Assembly (NCBI RefSeq): GCF_000423285.1
Contig: NZ_AUHR01000002.1
Span: forward strand, 62,001-126,000
Direction: 5' to 3'
Length of the DNA: 64,000 bases
DNA from: Laribacter hongkongensis DSM 14985
GTDB lineage: Bacteria > Pseudomonadota > Gammaproteobacteria > Burkholderiales > Aquaspirillaceae
Shown piece after piece: positions 36,538 to 44,666 of this stretch (position 1 is the stretch's first letter; the number at the start of each line of letters is the position of its first letter). The translations under genes and the position numbers were made by a program. The notes under the pieces are model-generated. The model saw nothing but the letters and a program-made list of their open reading frames with translations, searched no databases and was not told the origin of the DNA.

Positions 36538-37327
36538 GAAAAAAATCGCGGTAATGATGCTGATGGCGGCTTGGCTTGCCGGGTGTTCGACCACCTCCGA
36601 GCCAGCGGACGAGACGCGCGGCTGGACGGTCGAAAAACTCTATTCCGAGGCGCGCGACGAGCTGAATAGTGGAAATTATACGCGGGCGATCAAGCTCTAC
36701 GAAACGCTCGAAGCGCGTTATCCGTATGGCCGTTATGCCCAGCAGGCGCAGATGGACCTCGCCTACGCGCACTTCAAGGACCAGGAACCGGCCTTGTCGC
36801 TGGCCGCTGCCGACCGCTTCATCAAGCTGCACCCGGCGCACCCGAACGTTGACTACGTTTACTACCTCAAGGGACTGGTCAACTACAACGAAGACGGCGG
36901 CATCCTGTCCAAATACACCGGTCAGGACCGGGCCGAGCGTGATCCAAAGGCCGCGCGCGAGGCCTTTACCTCTTTCCGTGATCTGGTCGTGCGCTTCCCG
37001 GACAGCAAGTATGCCCCGGATGCCCGGGTGAAAATGCAGAACCTCGTCGACGGCCTGGCCGAACACGAACTCTTTGTTGCGCGCTATTACATGCGCCGCA
37101 GCGCCTATCTGGCAGCCGCAAACCGTGCCCAGGGCATGATCAAGGAATTCCCGGATTCGCCGTTTGTCGAAGAATCCTTCGCCATCATGGTGACGGCCTA
37201 CGACAAGCTCGGCAAAACCACCCTGCGCGACGATACCCGCCGGGTGCTGGAAACCAACTTCCCCAACAGCGTCTACCTGAAAAAGCCGTGGCAGCCGCGT
37301 GACGTGCCGTGGTACCAGTTCTGGTAA
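36536..37327 (+). CDS. bamD: Outer-membrane assembly lipoprotein BamD (ComL)
   Basis: A 263-residue lipoprotein with lipobox LAGC (cysteine 17). TPR helices follow (LYSEARDELNSGNYTRAIKLYETLEARYPYGRYAQQAQMDLAYAHF and later repeats). It is an essential part of the BAM complex that inserts beta-barrel proteins. The length and the FRDLVVRFPDSKYAPDA repeat are typical. It is transcribed divergently from rluD with overlapping start codons, a familiar order in Neisseriales. Confidence 0.96.
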   Translation: MKKIAVMMLMAAWLAGCSTTSEPADETRGWTVEKLYSEARDELNSGNYTRAIKLYETLEARYPYGRYAQQAQMDLAYAHFKDQEPALSLAAADRFIKLHPAHPNVDYVYYLKGLVNYNEDGGILSKYTGQDRAERDPKAAREAFTSFRDLVVRFPDSKYAPDARVKMQNLVDGLAEHELFVARYYMRRSAYLAAANRAQGMIKEFPDSPFVEESFAIMVTAYDKLGKTTLRDDTRRVLETNFPNSVYLKKPWQPRDVPWYQFW

Positions 37328-37350
37328 TCCGCAGACTGCCATCCCTGCTG

Positions 37351-37373
37351 ACGCGCCCGCCGGTCGGGCGCGT
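37351..37373 (+). terminator. GC-rich hairpin after bamD
   Basis: ACGCGCCCG and CGGGCGCGT form a perfect 9-bp stem with a 5-nt loop, 24 bp after the bamD stop. There is no T-run, so it may act as an attenuator before the next gene. Confidence 0.5.
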
Positions 37374-37393
37374 TGTCGTATCCGGAGACCCGC

Positions 37394-38134
37394 ATGCCTG
37401 ACTCCTGGCGCGTACTGGCCAGTCGCCTGCTGGACAGCCTGATCCTGCCGCCGGGCGGCATCGTGCTGCTGCTGCTGCTGGTCTGGCTGATGTGGTGGCG
37501 CTGGCCGCGTCTGGCGCATCGCGGACTGGCGGCGGCGGCCCTGCTGCTGGCCGTCCTGTCCCTGCCGGTGACGGCGGGCTGGCTCAACCGGACGCTGGAG
37601 GCGCATGTGGCCGTCCTGCCGCCGGATGCCCGCTTCGACGCCATCGTGGTCCTGGGGGGCGGCAAACGGCCGCAGGCCGTCGAGTTCGGCGGGGATACCG
37701 TCAGTACCGACACCCTGCTGCGCCTGCGTTATGCCGCCAGACTGGCCCGGCAGTCGGGCAAGCCCGTGCTGGTGACCGGCGGGGCACCGCTGGGTGGCCC
37801 GCCGGAAGCGGTCCTGATGGCAGCTGCGCTGGCCGAGTGGCAGGTGTCTGCGCGCTGGGTCGAGTCCGCCTCGCTGACCACGGCGGACAATGCCCGGCTC
37901 AGTGCCGGCCTGTTGCGGCAGGCCGGCGTGCAGCGCATCGCCCTGGTCAGTCAGGCATGGCATTTGCCACGGGCCATCCGGGCTTTTGAACGCCAAGGAC
38001 TGACGGTGTTGCCGGCGCCGACCGCGTTTACCCGCCACGAAGAACAGGGCTGGCTGGCCTGGTTGCCCCGCGCGAGTGCCTTGCAGGAAAGCCGGCGCGC
38101 CTTGCGCGAATGGCTGGGGCTGCTGTTGACCTGA
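37394..38134 (+). CDS. YdcF/ElyC-family (DUF218) membrane protein
   Basis: A 246-residue protein with two N-terminal helices (about 22-40 and 48-68) and a DUF218 domain: FDAIVVLGGGKRPQ, TLLRLRYAARLARQSGKPVLVTGGAP, ESASLTTADNARLSA and IALVSQAWHLPRAIRAFERQGL. ElyC and SanA relatives influence envelope and peptidoglycan integrity. The ATG at 37394 has a GGAG site. The frame remains open a few codons upstream. Confidence 0.9.
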   Translation: MPDSWRVLASRLLDSLILPPGGIVLLLLLVWLMWWRWPRLAHRGLAAAALLLAVLSLPVTAGWLNRTLEAHVAVLPPDARFDAIVVLGGGKRPQAVEFGGDTVSTDTLLRLRYAARLARQSGKPVLVTGGAPLGGPPEAVLMAAALAEWQVSARWVESASLTTADNARLSAGLLRQAGVQRIALVSQAWHLPRAIRAFERQGLTVLPAPTAFTRHEEQGWLAWLPRASALQESRRALREWLGLLLT

Positions 38135-38146
38135 GCGTTGCCGCTT

Positions 38147-38989
38147 TCAGTTGATGTGCCAGTCCAGCCGGTAGCCGGCGCCGGCATCGCGTCCCAGCGC
38201 CTTCACCAGCCACGGCATCAGCGACTTGAGCGTGTCCGGCAGCGTCCACGGCGGGTTGATGATGAACATGCCGCTGCCTGCCATGCCAAAGCCGTCGCGG
38301 GCCGGTGTTTCAACGTGCAGGCTGACGTCCAGCCAGTTCGGTGCCAGACGGCGCAGGGCTTGCGGCAAGGCCTTGGCCTCTGCGCGTTGCAGGCAGGGAT
38401 ACCACACGGCGTACAGGCCGGCCGGAAAGCGTTGCAGGGCAGCGGCCAGCGCCGTTTCGACCTTGTGGTAGTCGCGCTTGTCCTCGTAGGGCGGATCGAT
38501 CAGCACCAGGGCCCGGCGCGGCGGAGGCGGCAGCACCGACTTCAGTCCGGCAAACCCGTCGGCCAGCGTGACCTGGGCCCGGCGACCGGCGTCGGAGAAA
38601 TTTTCCGTCAGGATGTTGCCATCGGTCGGATGCAGCTCGAACAGGCGCAGCTTGTCGTCCCGGCGGATGGCCCGGGCTGCGACAAACGGTGAGCCGGGGT
38701 AGAAGCGCAGTTCGCCGTCCGGATTCAGGCCGCGCACCAGCTCAACATAGCGAGCCAGCGGTTCGGGCAGGTCGTCGCGCTGCCACAGCGGACCGATGCC
38801 GGTGTTGAATTCGGCATTCTTGCTGGCATAGCCTTCGTCCAGCCGGTAGCAGCCGGCTCCGGCGTGCGTGTCGATGTACCAGTAAGGCTTGTCCTTCTGG
38901 TTCAGGTAATCGAGCAGCAGCAGCTCGACCGTGTGTTTGAGGACGTCGGCGTGGTTGCCGGCATGAAAGGCGTGGCGGTAAGAAAGCAT
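38147..38989 (-). CDS. rlmJ: 23S rRNA (adenine(2030)-N6)-methyltransferase
   Basis: A 280-residue SAM-dependent methylase. The N-terminus MLSYRHAFHAGNHADVLKH is diagnostic for RlmJ. The catalytic LIDPPYEDKRDYHK (DPPY) motif and the FIINPPWTLPDTL segment are also present. It methylates A2030 of 23S rRNA. The start at 38989 is preferred over 39007 because the family begins at MLSYRH. It converges on the DUF218 gene with a 12-bp gap. Confidence 0.95.
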   Translation of the reverse strand: MLSYRHAFHAGNHADVLKHTVELLLLDYLNQKDKPYWYIDTHAGAGCYRLDEGYASKNAEFNTGIGPLWQRDDLPEPLARYVELVRGLNPDGELRFYPGSPFVAARAIRRDDKLRLFELHPTDGNILTENFSDAGRRAQVTLADGFAGLKSVLPPPPRRALVLIDPPYEDKRDYHKVETALAAALQRFPAGLYAVWYPCLQRAEAKALPQALRRLAPNWLDVSLHVETPARDGFGMAGSGMFIINPPWTLPDTLKSLMPWLVKALGRDAGAGYRLDWHIN

Positions 38990-39012
38990 CGGCCGGTTTC
39001 CGGGCAAAGGCG

Positions 39013-39037
39013 AACGGGCTGCCGTGGGCAGCCCGTT
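39013..39037 (-). terminator. Hairpin after the AhpD-like gene
   Basis: AACGGGCTGCC and GGCAGCCCGTT form an 11-bp stem with a GTG loop, between the AhpD-like gene and rlmJ. It probably terminates the leftward persulfide cluster. Confidence 0.6.
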
Positions 39038-39095
39038 GCGGTGAATCAGGTTGGACGCGAGCTTACCGTGAGCCGGCTCAGCGCGCCAGCCGGCA

Positions 39096-39440
39096 TCAGG
39101 CCGAGAACTCCTCGAAAGCCTTGAGTGCGTGGGTCGAGTACATCAGCGACGGACCGCCGCCCATGTAGACCGCAACGGCCAGCACTTCCTCGATTTCGGC
39201 GCGGGTGGCGCCCAGCTGGACCAGAGCCTTGACATGAAAACCGATGCAGTCATCGCAGCGGCCGGCCACGGCGATGCCGAGCGCGACAAATTCCTTGGCT
39301 TTCTTGTCCAGCACGCCAGGCTTGTTGGCTGCCTGGGCCAGCTGGCCGAAAGCCGTCATTACGTCGGACTGGCTCTGGCGCAGCTGGGCCAGCTCGCCGG
39401 ATACGGTCTGGGTCAGTTCCTTGTAGGATCCGATAGCCAT
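39096..39440 (-). CDS. AhpD-like carboxymuconolactone decarboxylase family protein (114 aa)
   Basis: An all-helical AhpD-fold protein with the redox pair in GRCDDCIGFHVKALV (CxxC plus histidine), the arrangement of AhpD-type peroxidase/disulfide reductases. The tail YMGGGPSLMYSTHALKAFEEF is typical. It is the last gene of the ArsR/rhodanese cluster, with an AAGGAGAAT ribosome site and a copy of the cluster's shared motif upstream. A role in thiol or peroxide chemistry is inferred. Confidence 0.88.
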   Translation of the reverse strand: MAIGSYKELTQTVSGELAQLRQSQSDVMTAFGQLAQAANKPGVLDKKAKEFVALGIAVAGRCDDCIGFHVKALVQLGATRAEIEEVLAVAVYMGGGPSLMYSTHALKAFEEFSA

Positions 39441-39452
39441 TATTGATTCTCC

Positions 39453-39479
39453 TTAATTAGAAAAAAACGAAATAAAGGG
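39453..39479. promoter_or_regulatory. Second copy of the AT-rich operator-like motif
   Basis: This stretch contains AACGAAATAA followed by AGGG, preceded by TTAATTAG. It repeats the motif found ahead of the ArsR gene. It lies immediately upstream of the AhpD-like gene and probably binds the same repressor. Confidence 0.6.
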
Positions 39480-39504
39480 CGTGAAAAAGCGGAAATTCCG
39501 GTGC

Positions 39505-39810
39505 TCAGGCCGGGCAGAACATGCGCCGTAGCAATTGCAGCAGGTCGATGACATCCACGCTGGCCAGCCGGTAGTACACCATCTGTGCTTCCTTGCGCGA
39601 AGTAATCAGCCCTTCTTCGCGCAGCACGGCCAGATGCTGTGAAAAAGCCGACTGGCTCAGGCTGGAGTCCTGCCACAGTTCGCCGGCACTGGTTTCACCG
39701 TCAAGCAGCCGGCAGAGGATAAGAAGCCGCGCCTCATGGCCCAGGGCCTTGAGGAAGCGTGTGGCATCTGCTGCATGGGGAGCCAGTACCGAACTCAGGT
39801 TGTTTTTCAT
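39505..39810 (-). CDS. ArsR-family repressor of the YgaV/SqrR/BigR persulfide-sensor type
   Basis: A 101-residue winged-helix repressor (LKALGHEARLLILCRLLDG, then SQSAFSQHLAVLREEGLITSRKEAQMVYYRL). The two cysteines at 33 (LILC) and 99 (FCP) are 66 residues apart. That is the spacing of the sensing pair in SqrR, BigR and YgaV, which form a tetrasulfide bridge with reactive sulfur and release DNA. The neighbouring rhodanese fits that role. A promoter with TTGACC and TAAATT 18 bp apart overlaps the operator; transcription would begin almost at the ATG, giving a nearly leaderless mRNA. Confidence 0.88.
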   Translation of the reverse strand: MKNNLSSVLAPHAADATRFLKALGHEARLLILCRLLDGETSAGELWQDSSLSQSAFSQHLAVLREEGLITSRKEAQMVYYRLASVDVIDLLQLLRRMFCPA

Positions 39811-39815
39811 TTTAC

Positions 39816-39846
39816 TAATTTAGCTGAAAACGAAATAATGGGTCAA
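39816..39846 (-). promoter_or_regulatory. Promoter and first copy of the AT-rich operator-like motif before arsR
   Basis: Read leftward, -35 TTGACC (39846-39841) and -10 TAAATT (39823-39818) flank an 18-bp spacer that contains the shared AACGAAATAA motif (39829-39838 on the plus strand). Overlap of motif and promoter is what a repressor site should look like. Confidence 0.6.
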
Positions 39847-40178
39847 GGCCTGGTCGCGGATTTCTGCTTCAGCTCTTCATAGCCTCCGGCATTGGTGACC
39901 CGGGTGTAGCCCATGCCGAGCAGGGTCTGCCGCGCGGCTTCCGAGCGCCGGCCACTGCGGCAGTACAGGGTAATCGGCGTGTCCTTGTCCGGTGCCAGCC
40001 GGACGATGTCGCGGGCAATCCGGTCAACCGGCGCGAGCGCGGCGCCGGGCAGGTGACCGGCTTCGTATTCGGCGGGGGTGCGGACGTCGATCAGCAGCGG
40101 CTGGCCGGCGGCGAGGGCTGATGTGACCGGTGCCAGCAGCAGGCTCAGGGCGGCAAGGGCGGGTAACAGGCGTTTCAT
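39843..40178 (-). CDS. Periplasmic rhodanese-like sulfurtransferase
   Basis: A 111-residue protein with a Sec signal peptide (MKRLLPALAALSLLLAPVTSALA) and one rhodanese domain. It has IDVRTPAEYEAGHLPGA and the active-site loop YCRSGRR with the catalytic cysteine, closely resembling PspE-type enzymes. It transfers sulfane sulfur to thiols or cyanide. The start at 40178 has a GGAGAT site. It lies directly upstream of the persulfide-sensor gene, so it is likely part of sulfide/persulfide homeostasis. Confidence 0.9.
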   Translation of the reverse strand: MKRLLPALAALSLLLAPVTSALAAGQPLLIDVRTPAEYEAGHLPGAALAPVDRIARDIVRLAPDKDTPITLYCRSGRRSEAARQTLLGMGYTRVTNAGGYEELKQKSATRP

Positions 40179-40243
40179 GAGGGTATCTCCAGAAGCAGGC
40201 TGCAACAGTATGACTCCGGACGGACGTGCCGGGTTGCAGGGCG

Positions 40244-41725
40244 TCAGGGTTTGATCAGGGTGGTTTTGAGTTCGGTGTACTTGTCGAGGGCGTGCAGTGA
40301 TTTGTCCCGCCCGTTGCCCGACTGCCGGAAGCCGCCAAACGGCAGGTTCATGTCACCGCCTTCGTCATAGCAGTTGACCCAGACCGTGCCGGCGCGCAAG
40401 GCGCGGGACACCCGGTGGGCGCTGGACAGGCTGCTGGTCCAGACGGCGGCGGCCAGGCCGTAGATGCTGTCGTTGGCGATGCGGATGGCGTCGTCCGGAT
40501 CGTCAAAACCGATCAGCGTCAGTACCGGGCCGAAGATTTCCTCACGCTCGATGCGGCAGCCTGGAGTGGCCAGAAAGGCTGTCGGATTGACATACCAGCC
40601 GCCGGGCACCGGGCTGGCAACATCGCCGCCGAACAGCAGGCTGGCTTCGCGGCGTCCGCTGTCGAGATAGTCCTGCACTTTCCGGAACTGCTGCTCGTCG
40701 ACGATGGCGCCCATGCGCGTGGCCGGGTCAAGCGGATCGCCCGGCAACCAGCGGCCGGCGGCTGTGCGGACAGCGTCGATCAGCGCGTCCTTCAGGCTGT
40801 TGTGGACCAGCACCCGGCTGCCGGCCGAGCACATTTCGCCCTGGTTGAAGAAGATGCCACCGGCAACGGCACGGGCCGCCTGCTCAAGGTCCGGGCAGTC
40901 CGCGAGGATCAGCTGCGGTGATTTGCCGCCCAGCTCCAGCCAGGTGCGCTTGAGGTTGCTGGCTGCGGCGTAGCCGGCAATCTGCCGCCCGACGGCGGTC
41001 GAGCCGGTGAAGGCCACGCAGTCGACGTCCATGTGTGCGGCCAGCAGGCGGCCGGTGTCACCCGCCCCCGGCAGCACCTGCAACACGCCGTCCGGCAGGC
41101 CGGCTTCGGCCGCCAGCGCGGCCAGCCGGATGGCGGTGAGCGGCGATTTTTCGCTGGGCTTGAGGATGACGCTGTTGCCGGCAGCCAGTGCCGGGGCGAT
41201 TTTCCATGACGCCATCAGCAGCGGGAAATTCCACGGCACGATGGCGGCCACCACGCCGACCGGCTCGCGGGTGACCAGTCCCAGCAGGGACGGGTCGAGC
41301 GGTGCCACTTCGCCGCTCCATTTGTCGACGGCTTCGGCGTACCAGGCAAACGTGTAGGCACTGCCGGCCATGTCGACCGCCAGGGCATCGCTGACGGGCT
41401 TGCCCATGTCGAGGGTTTCCAGCAGGGCCAGTTCTTCGGCGTGCTGCTCGATCAGGCCGGCCAGCCGCAGCAGCCGTGCCTTGCGCTCGCGGGGCGGCAA
41501 ACCGGCCCAGTCTCCCCGCTCGAAAGCCTGCCGGGCTGCCTGTACGGCAGCGTCCACGTCGGCAGCACCACACCAGGCGACCTTACCCAGCAAGCGACCG
41601 TCCACGGGGGAGAGGCAATCGAAGGTGCGGCCATCGCGGGCATGGCAATACCGGCCGGCGACAAAGGCGCGGGTTTCCGGTTGCAGGCGGGCGGCACGGG
41701 CGTGCCAGTCGGTCAGGGTGGTCAT
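40244..41725 (-). CDS. puuC: Gamma-glutamyl-gamma-aminobutyraldehyde dehydrogenase
   Basis: A 493-residue NAD(P)-dependent aldehyde dehydrogenase. Motifs are PWNFPLLMASWKIAPALAAG, FTGSTAVGRQI, the glutamate in LELGGKSPQLI, and the catalytic cysteine in FFNQGEMCSAGSR. Family resemblance is closest to PuuC, which oxidises gamma-glutamyl-aminobutyraldehyde. It is transcribed leftward after puuR and has a CAGGAGA site at 41725. Confidence 0.9.
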   Translation of the reverse strand: MTTLTDWHARAARLQPETRAFVAGRYCHARDGRTFDCLSPVDGRLLGKVAWCGAADVDAAVQAARQAFERGDWAGLPPRERKARLLRLAGLIEQHAEELALLETLDMGKPVSDALAVDMAGSAYTFAWYAEAVDKWSGEVAPLDPSLLGLVTREPVGVVAAIVPWNFPLLMASWKIAPALAAGNSVILKPSEKSPLTAIRLAALAAEAGLPDGVLQVLPGAGDTGRLLAAHMDVDCVAFTGSTAVGRQIAGYAAASNLKRTWLELGGKSPQLILADCPDLEQAARAVAGGIFFNQGEMCSAGSRVLVHNSLKDALIDAVRTAAGRWLPGDPLDPATRMGAIVDEQQFRKVQDYLDSGRREASLLFGGDVASPVPGGWYVNPTAFLATPGCRIEREEIFGPVLTLIGFDDPDDAIRIANDSIYGLAAAVWTSSLSSAHRVSRALRAGTVWVNCYDEGGDMNLPFGGFRQSGNGRDKSLHALDKYTELKTTLIKP

Positions 41726-41862
41726 CTTCGTGTCTCCTGTGCTGTGTGGCTGCGCCTGCATTCTGTGGCGGGCGGCATGGGAAAGCGTGCTGGTGGTGTT
41801 CGGGTTCCGGAAATGTGCCGTCTGGTTTTCCTGCGGATCGTGCCCGGGCCGGCTGACGGCTC

Positions 41863-42408
41863 TTACAGGGTCGGCGGCGTGCTGGCGCTGACAATCTGCG
41901 CCTCTTCGCGGCCGACATTGCGAAAGCGGTGCGGTTCCCGCGAGTCGAAGTAATAGGCATCGCCGGCGCGCAGGACCTGGATATTGCTGCCGACCGTGAC
42001 TTCCACTTCACCGCGGATCACCAGTCCACCTTCCTGTCCGTCGTGTTGCAGCATGTCCGGGCCAGTGTCGGCTCCGGCTGCGTAGTGCTCGGACAGCAGG
42101 GTCATGTCGCGGCGCGGGTGGGCCGCGCCGACCAGCCACAGCTGCATGGTGTCGGTGCCAAGGTTGTGCAGTTCGCCGGCCCGGTAGAACACCTGCTTGT
42201 GGCGCGGCTCCACCTCAAAGGTGAAAAAGTCGCCCAGTGTCATGGGCAGCCCTTCCAGCACCTTCTTGAGCGAGCTGATCGACGGGCTGACCCGGTTCTG
42301 CTCGATCAGCGAGATCGTGCCGTTGGTCACGCCGGCCCGTTTGGCCAGCTCCCGTTGCGACAGGCCGAATTTTTCCCGCACCACCCTCAGCCGCAGTCCG
42401 ACGTCCAT
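41863..42408 (-). CDS. puuR: PuuR-like repressor (XRE HTH plus cupin)
   Basis: A 181-residue regulator with an N-terminal helix-turn-helix (LSQRELAKRAGVTNGTISLIEQNRVSPSISSLKKVLEGL) and a C-terminal cupin domain (GGLVIRGEVEVTVGSN, LRAGDAYYFDSREPHRFRN). E. coli PuuR represses putrescine-use genes until putrescine binds. It is divergent from ald-puuD-puuA-spuC, with the probable operator between. Confidence 0.92.
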   Translation of the reverse strand: MDVGLRLRVVREKFGLSQRELAKRAGVTNGTISLIEQNRVSPSISSLKKVLEGLPMTLGDFFTFEVEPRHKQVFYRAGELHNLGTDTMQLWLVGAAHPRRDMTLLSEHYAAGADTGPDMLQHDGQEGGLVIRGEVEVTVGSNIQVLRAGDAYYFDSREPHRFRNVGREEAQIVSASTPPTL

Positions 42409-42465
42409 CCTGTTGTATCCCTGTTGGTCATGCCCGCCACAAGACCGGCTGGCATGTTGATGATT

Positions 42466-42496
42466 TTAGACAAAAGCATGTCGTCATTTTGACATG
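42466..42496. promoter_or_regulatory. Probable operator between puuR and ald
   Basis: CATGTC (42477-42482) and GACATG (42491-42496) form a dyad with an 8-bp spacer, and a further GACA lies just before it (around 42469). The region is AT-rich and between divergent genes. It does not match the published E. coli PuuR sequence closely, so PuuR binding is an inference. Confidence 0.45.
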
Positions 42497-42650
42497 GAGC
42501 AAAGGTTTGTTGCATGGCAGCAAGCAAGTTGCCGATTTATAAAGAGATTGTATGAAAAAAGCGGGCGGCAGTCCGGGCGGTCATTGTGTATTTTGTTAAA
42601 CAGGTGTCCTGACAATCTGGTGCAGTTTTTACCCTGTGGAGATTCCGCAA

Positions 42651-43799
42651 ATGCGTATCGGCGTACCGAAGGAAATCAAGATCCACGAGTACCGGGTCGG
42701 CCTGCTGCCCTCCGGCGTGCGGGAGCTGACCGCCCAGGGCCACGAGGTCCTGGTGCAGCGGCAGGCCGGAGCCGGCATCGGCTATGACGATGCAGCCTAT
42801 GTCGCTGCCGGCGCCAGGCTGGCTGATTCGGCCGCAGAGGTGTTTGCCGGAGCCGACATGATCGTCAAGGTCAAGGAACCACAGCCGGTGGAATGCCGTC
42901 TGCTGCGCCCCGGGCAAGTGCTGTTTACCTACCTGCACCTGGCGCCGGATCCCGGACAGGCGCGCCTGCTGCTGGAGTCCGGTGCCATTGCCATTGCCTA
43001 CGAAACGGTGACCGATGCCCACGGCGGCCTGCCGCTGCTGGCGCCGATGAGCGAAGTGGCCGGACGCATGGCGGTGCAGGCCGGCGCCCATTGCCTGGAA
43101 AAGGCGCAGGGCGGACGCGGGGTACTGCTGGGCGGCGTACCCGGTGTGGCACCGGCACGGGTGCTGGTGCTGGGGGGCGGCGTGGTCGGTTTCAATGCCG
43201 CACGCATGGCAGCCGGACTGGGGGCCGTGGTGACGGTGGTCGACAAGTCGCTGGCCCGGCTCAAGGAAATCGATACGCTGACCAGTGGCCGCATCCATAC
43301 CTTGGCGTCCAACACCCAGCACATCGAGGACGAGCTGCGCTGTGCCGATCTGGTGATCGGTGCCGTGCTGGTGCCGGGAGCTGCGGCACCAAAACTGGTA
43401 CACCGCAGCCAGCTGGCGCTGATGAAGCCGGGGGCCGTACTGGTGGACGTGGCGATTGATCAGGGCGGCTGCTTTGAAACCAGCCGGCCCACCACGCATG
43501 AGGAACCGGCTTATGTGGTGGACGGCATCGTGCACTACTGCGTGGCCAACATGCCGGGGGCCGTGGCACGCACGGCAACCGAAGCCCTGACCCAGGTCAC
43601 GCTGCCTTATGTGCTGACACTCGCCGGTCAGGGCGTGGTGACGGCGCTGGAGCGCGACGCGCATCTGCGTGCCGGACTGAACATCTGCCGTGGACAGGTG
43701 ACGTGTGCAGCGGTGGCCGAAGCCCTGGGTTATCCGCTGCTGCCGGCCGAAGAGGCGCTGGCAGCACTGGCCGACCAGCCGGCAGTACCGGCAAACTGA
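42651..43799 (+). CDS. ald: Alanine dehydrogenase
   Basis: A 382-residue NAD-dependent enzyme that interconverts alanine with pyruvate plus ammonia. It has [30 protein letters not shown], the dinucleotide fold [22 protein letters not shown], and [21 protein letters not shown]. The start at 42651 is the family N-terminus; it follows a GTGGAG site. It heads an operon with polyamine genes, so it probably regenerates pyruvate for the aminotransferase encoded last. Confidence 0.95.
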   Translation: MRIGVPKEIKIHEYRVGLLPSGVRELTAQGHEVLVQRQAGAGIGYDDAAYVAAGARLADSAAEVFAGADMIVKVKEPQPVECRLLRPGQVLFTYLHLAPDPGQARLLLESGAIAIAYETVTDAHGGLPLLAPMSEVAGRMAVQAGAHCLEKAQGGRGVLLGGVPGVAPARVLVLGGGVVGFNAARMAAGLGAVVTVVDKSLARLKEIDTLTSGRIHTLASNTQHIEDELRCADLVIGAVLVPGAAAPKLVHRSQLALMKPGAVLVDVAIDQGGCFETSRPTTHEEPAYVVDGIVHYCVANMPGAVARTATEALTQVTLPYVLTLAGQGVVTALERDAHLRAGLNICRGQVTCAAVAEALGYPLLPAEEALAALADQPAVPAN

Positions 43800-43837
43800 C
43801 AGGGTTATTGACCAGACCGGATCTGAAGGAGTCGTAC

Positions 43838-44590
43838 ATGCGTCCCGTGATTGCCATTCCCTGTGACCGTCGCATGCTGGGGCAGTATCCCCATCAGGTG
43901 GTGGGCGAGAAGTACATCCTGGGAGTGACCGATGGTGCCGGCGGCATGCCGTGGCTGGTACCGGCGCTGGGGGAGCCTGCGTGGCTGGATGATCTCCTCG
44001 ACCGGGTGGACGGCGTGCTGCTGACCGGCAGTCCGTCCAATGTCGAACCGCATCACTACCTGGGAGAACCCAGTCGGCCCGGCACCCTGCATGACCCGGA
44101 GCGTGACGCCACCAACCTGCCGCTGATTCCGAAACTCATCGAACGCGGCATTCCGCTGCTGGGTATCTGCCGTGGTTTTCAGGAAATCAACGTCGCGCTG
44201 GGTGGCGAGCTGTACCAGCACGTACAGGAGCAGCCGGGGAAGATGGATCACCGAGCACCGCCCGACGGGACACCCGAAGAGCAGTATGCACCGGCGCACC
44301 AGGCAGAGGCGGTGGCCGGTGGCTGGCTGGCCGGATTGCTGGGGCAGGAGCGGTTCATGGTCAATTCGGTGCACCAGCAGGGCGTGAAACGGCTGGCTCC
44401 TAGGCTGGTGGCCGAGGCCCGGGCCGAAGACGGGCTGATCGAAGCTTTCCGGGTTGAGGATGCACCGGCATTTGCCTTTGCCGTGCAGTGGCACCCGGAA
44501 TGGCGCTGTACCGGAAATCCGGTATCGATGGCGATACTGGGTGCGTTCGGCGAGGCCTGCCGGGCGCGCATGCTGTCCCGTTCCGTTTAG
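43838..44590 (+). CDS. puuD: Gamma-glutamyl-gamma-aminobutyrate hydrolase
   Basis: A 250-residue class I glutamine-amidotransferase-like hydrolase that frees GABA from gamma-glutamyl-GABA. The catalytic triad is visible: cysteine in LLGICRGFQEIN, then histidine and glutamate in FAVQWHPEW. The start at 43838 has an AAGGAG site; the upstream open frame overlaps ald and is not supported. Confidence 0.94.
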   Translation: MRPVIAIPCDRRMLGQYPHQVVGEKYILGVTDGAGGMPWLVPALGEPAWLDDLLDRVDGVLLTGSPSNVEPHHYLGEPSRPGTLHDPERDATNLPLIPKLIERGIPLLGICRGFQEINVALGGELYQHVQEQPGKMDHRAPPDGTPEEQYAPAHQAEAVAGGWLAGLLGQERFMVNSVHQQGVKRLAPRLVAEARAEDGLIEAFRVEDAPAFAFAVQWHPEWRCTGNPVSMAILGAFGEACRARMLSRSV

Positions 44591-44666
44591 GGAACGGCGA
44601 CAGGGAAGGAGACGGTGCGACACGTATCGCACCGCCCTTCGCAGGGCCTGCACGAGAGAGGGAAGC

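Noticed and set aside
36538-36594. Upstream in-frame extension of rluD by 19 codons
   Set aside because: The extension lies wholly within bamD's signal peptide region in antisense and has no family match; the ATG at 36537 is kept.
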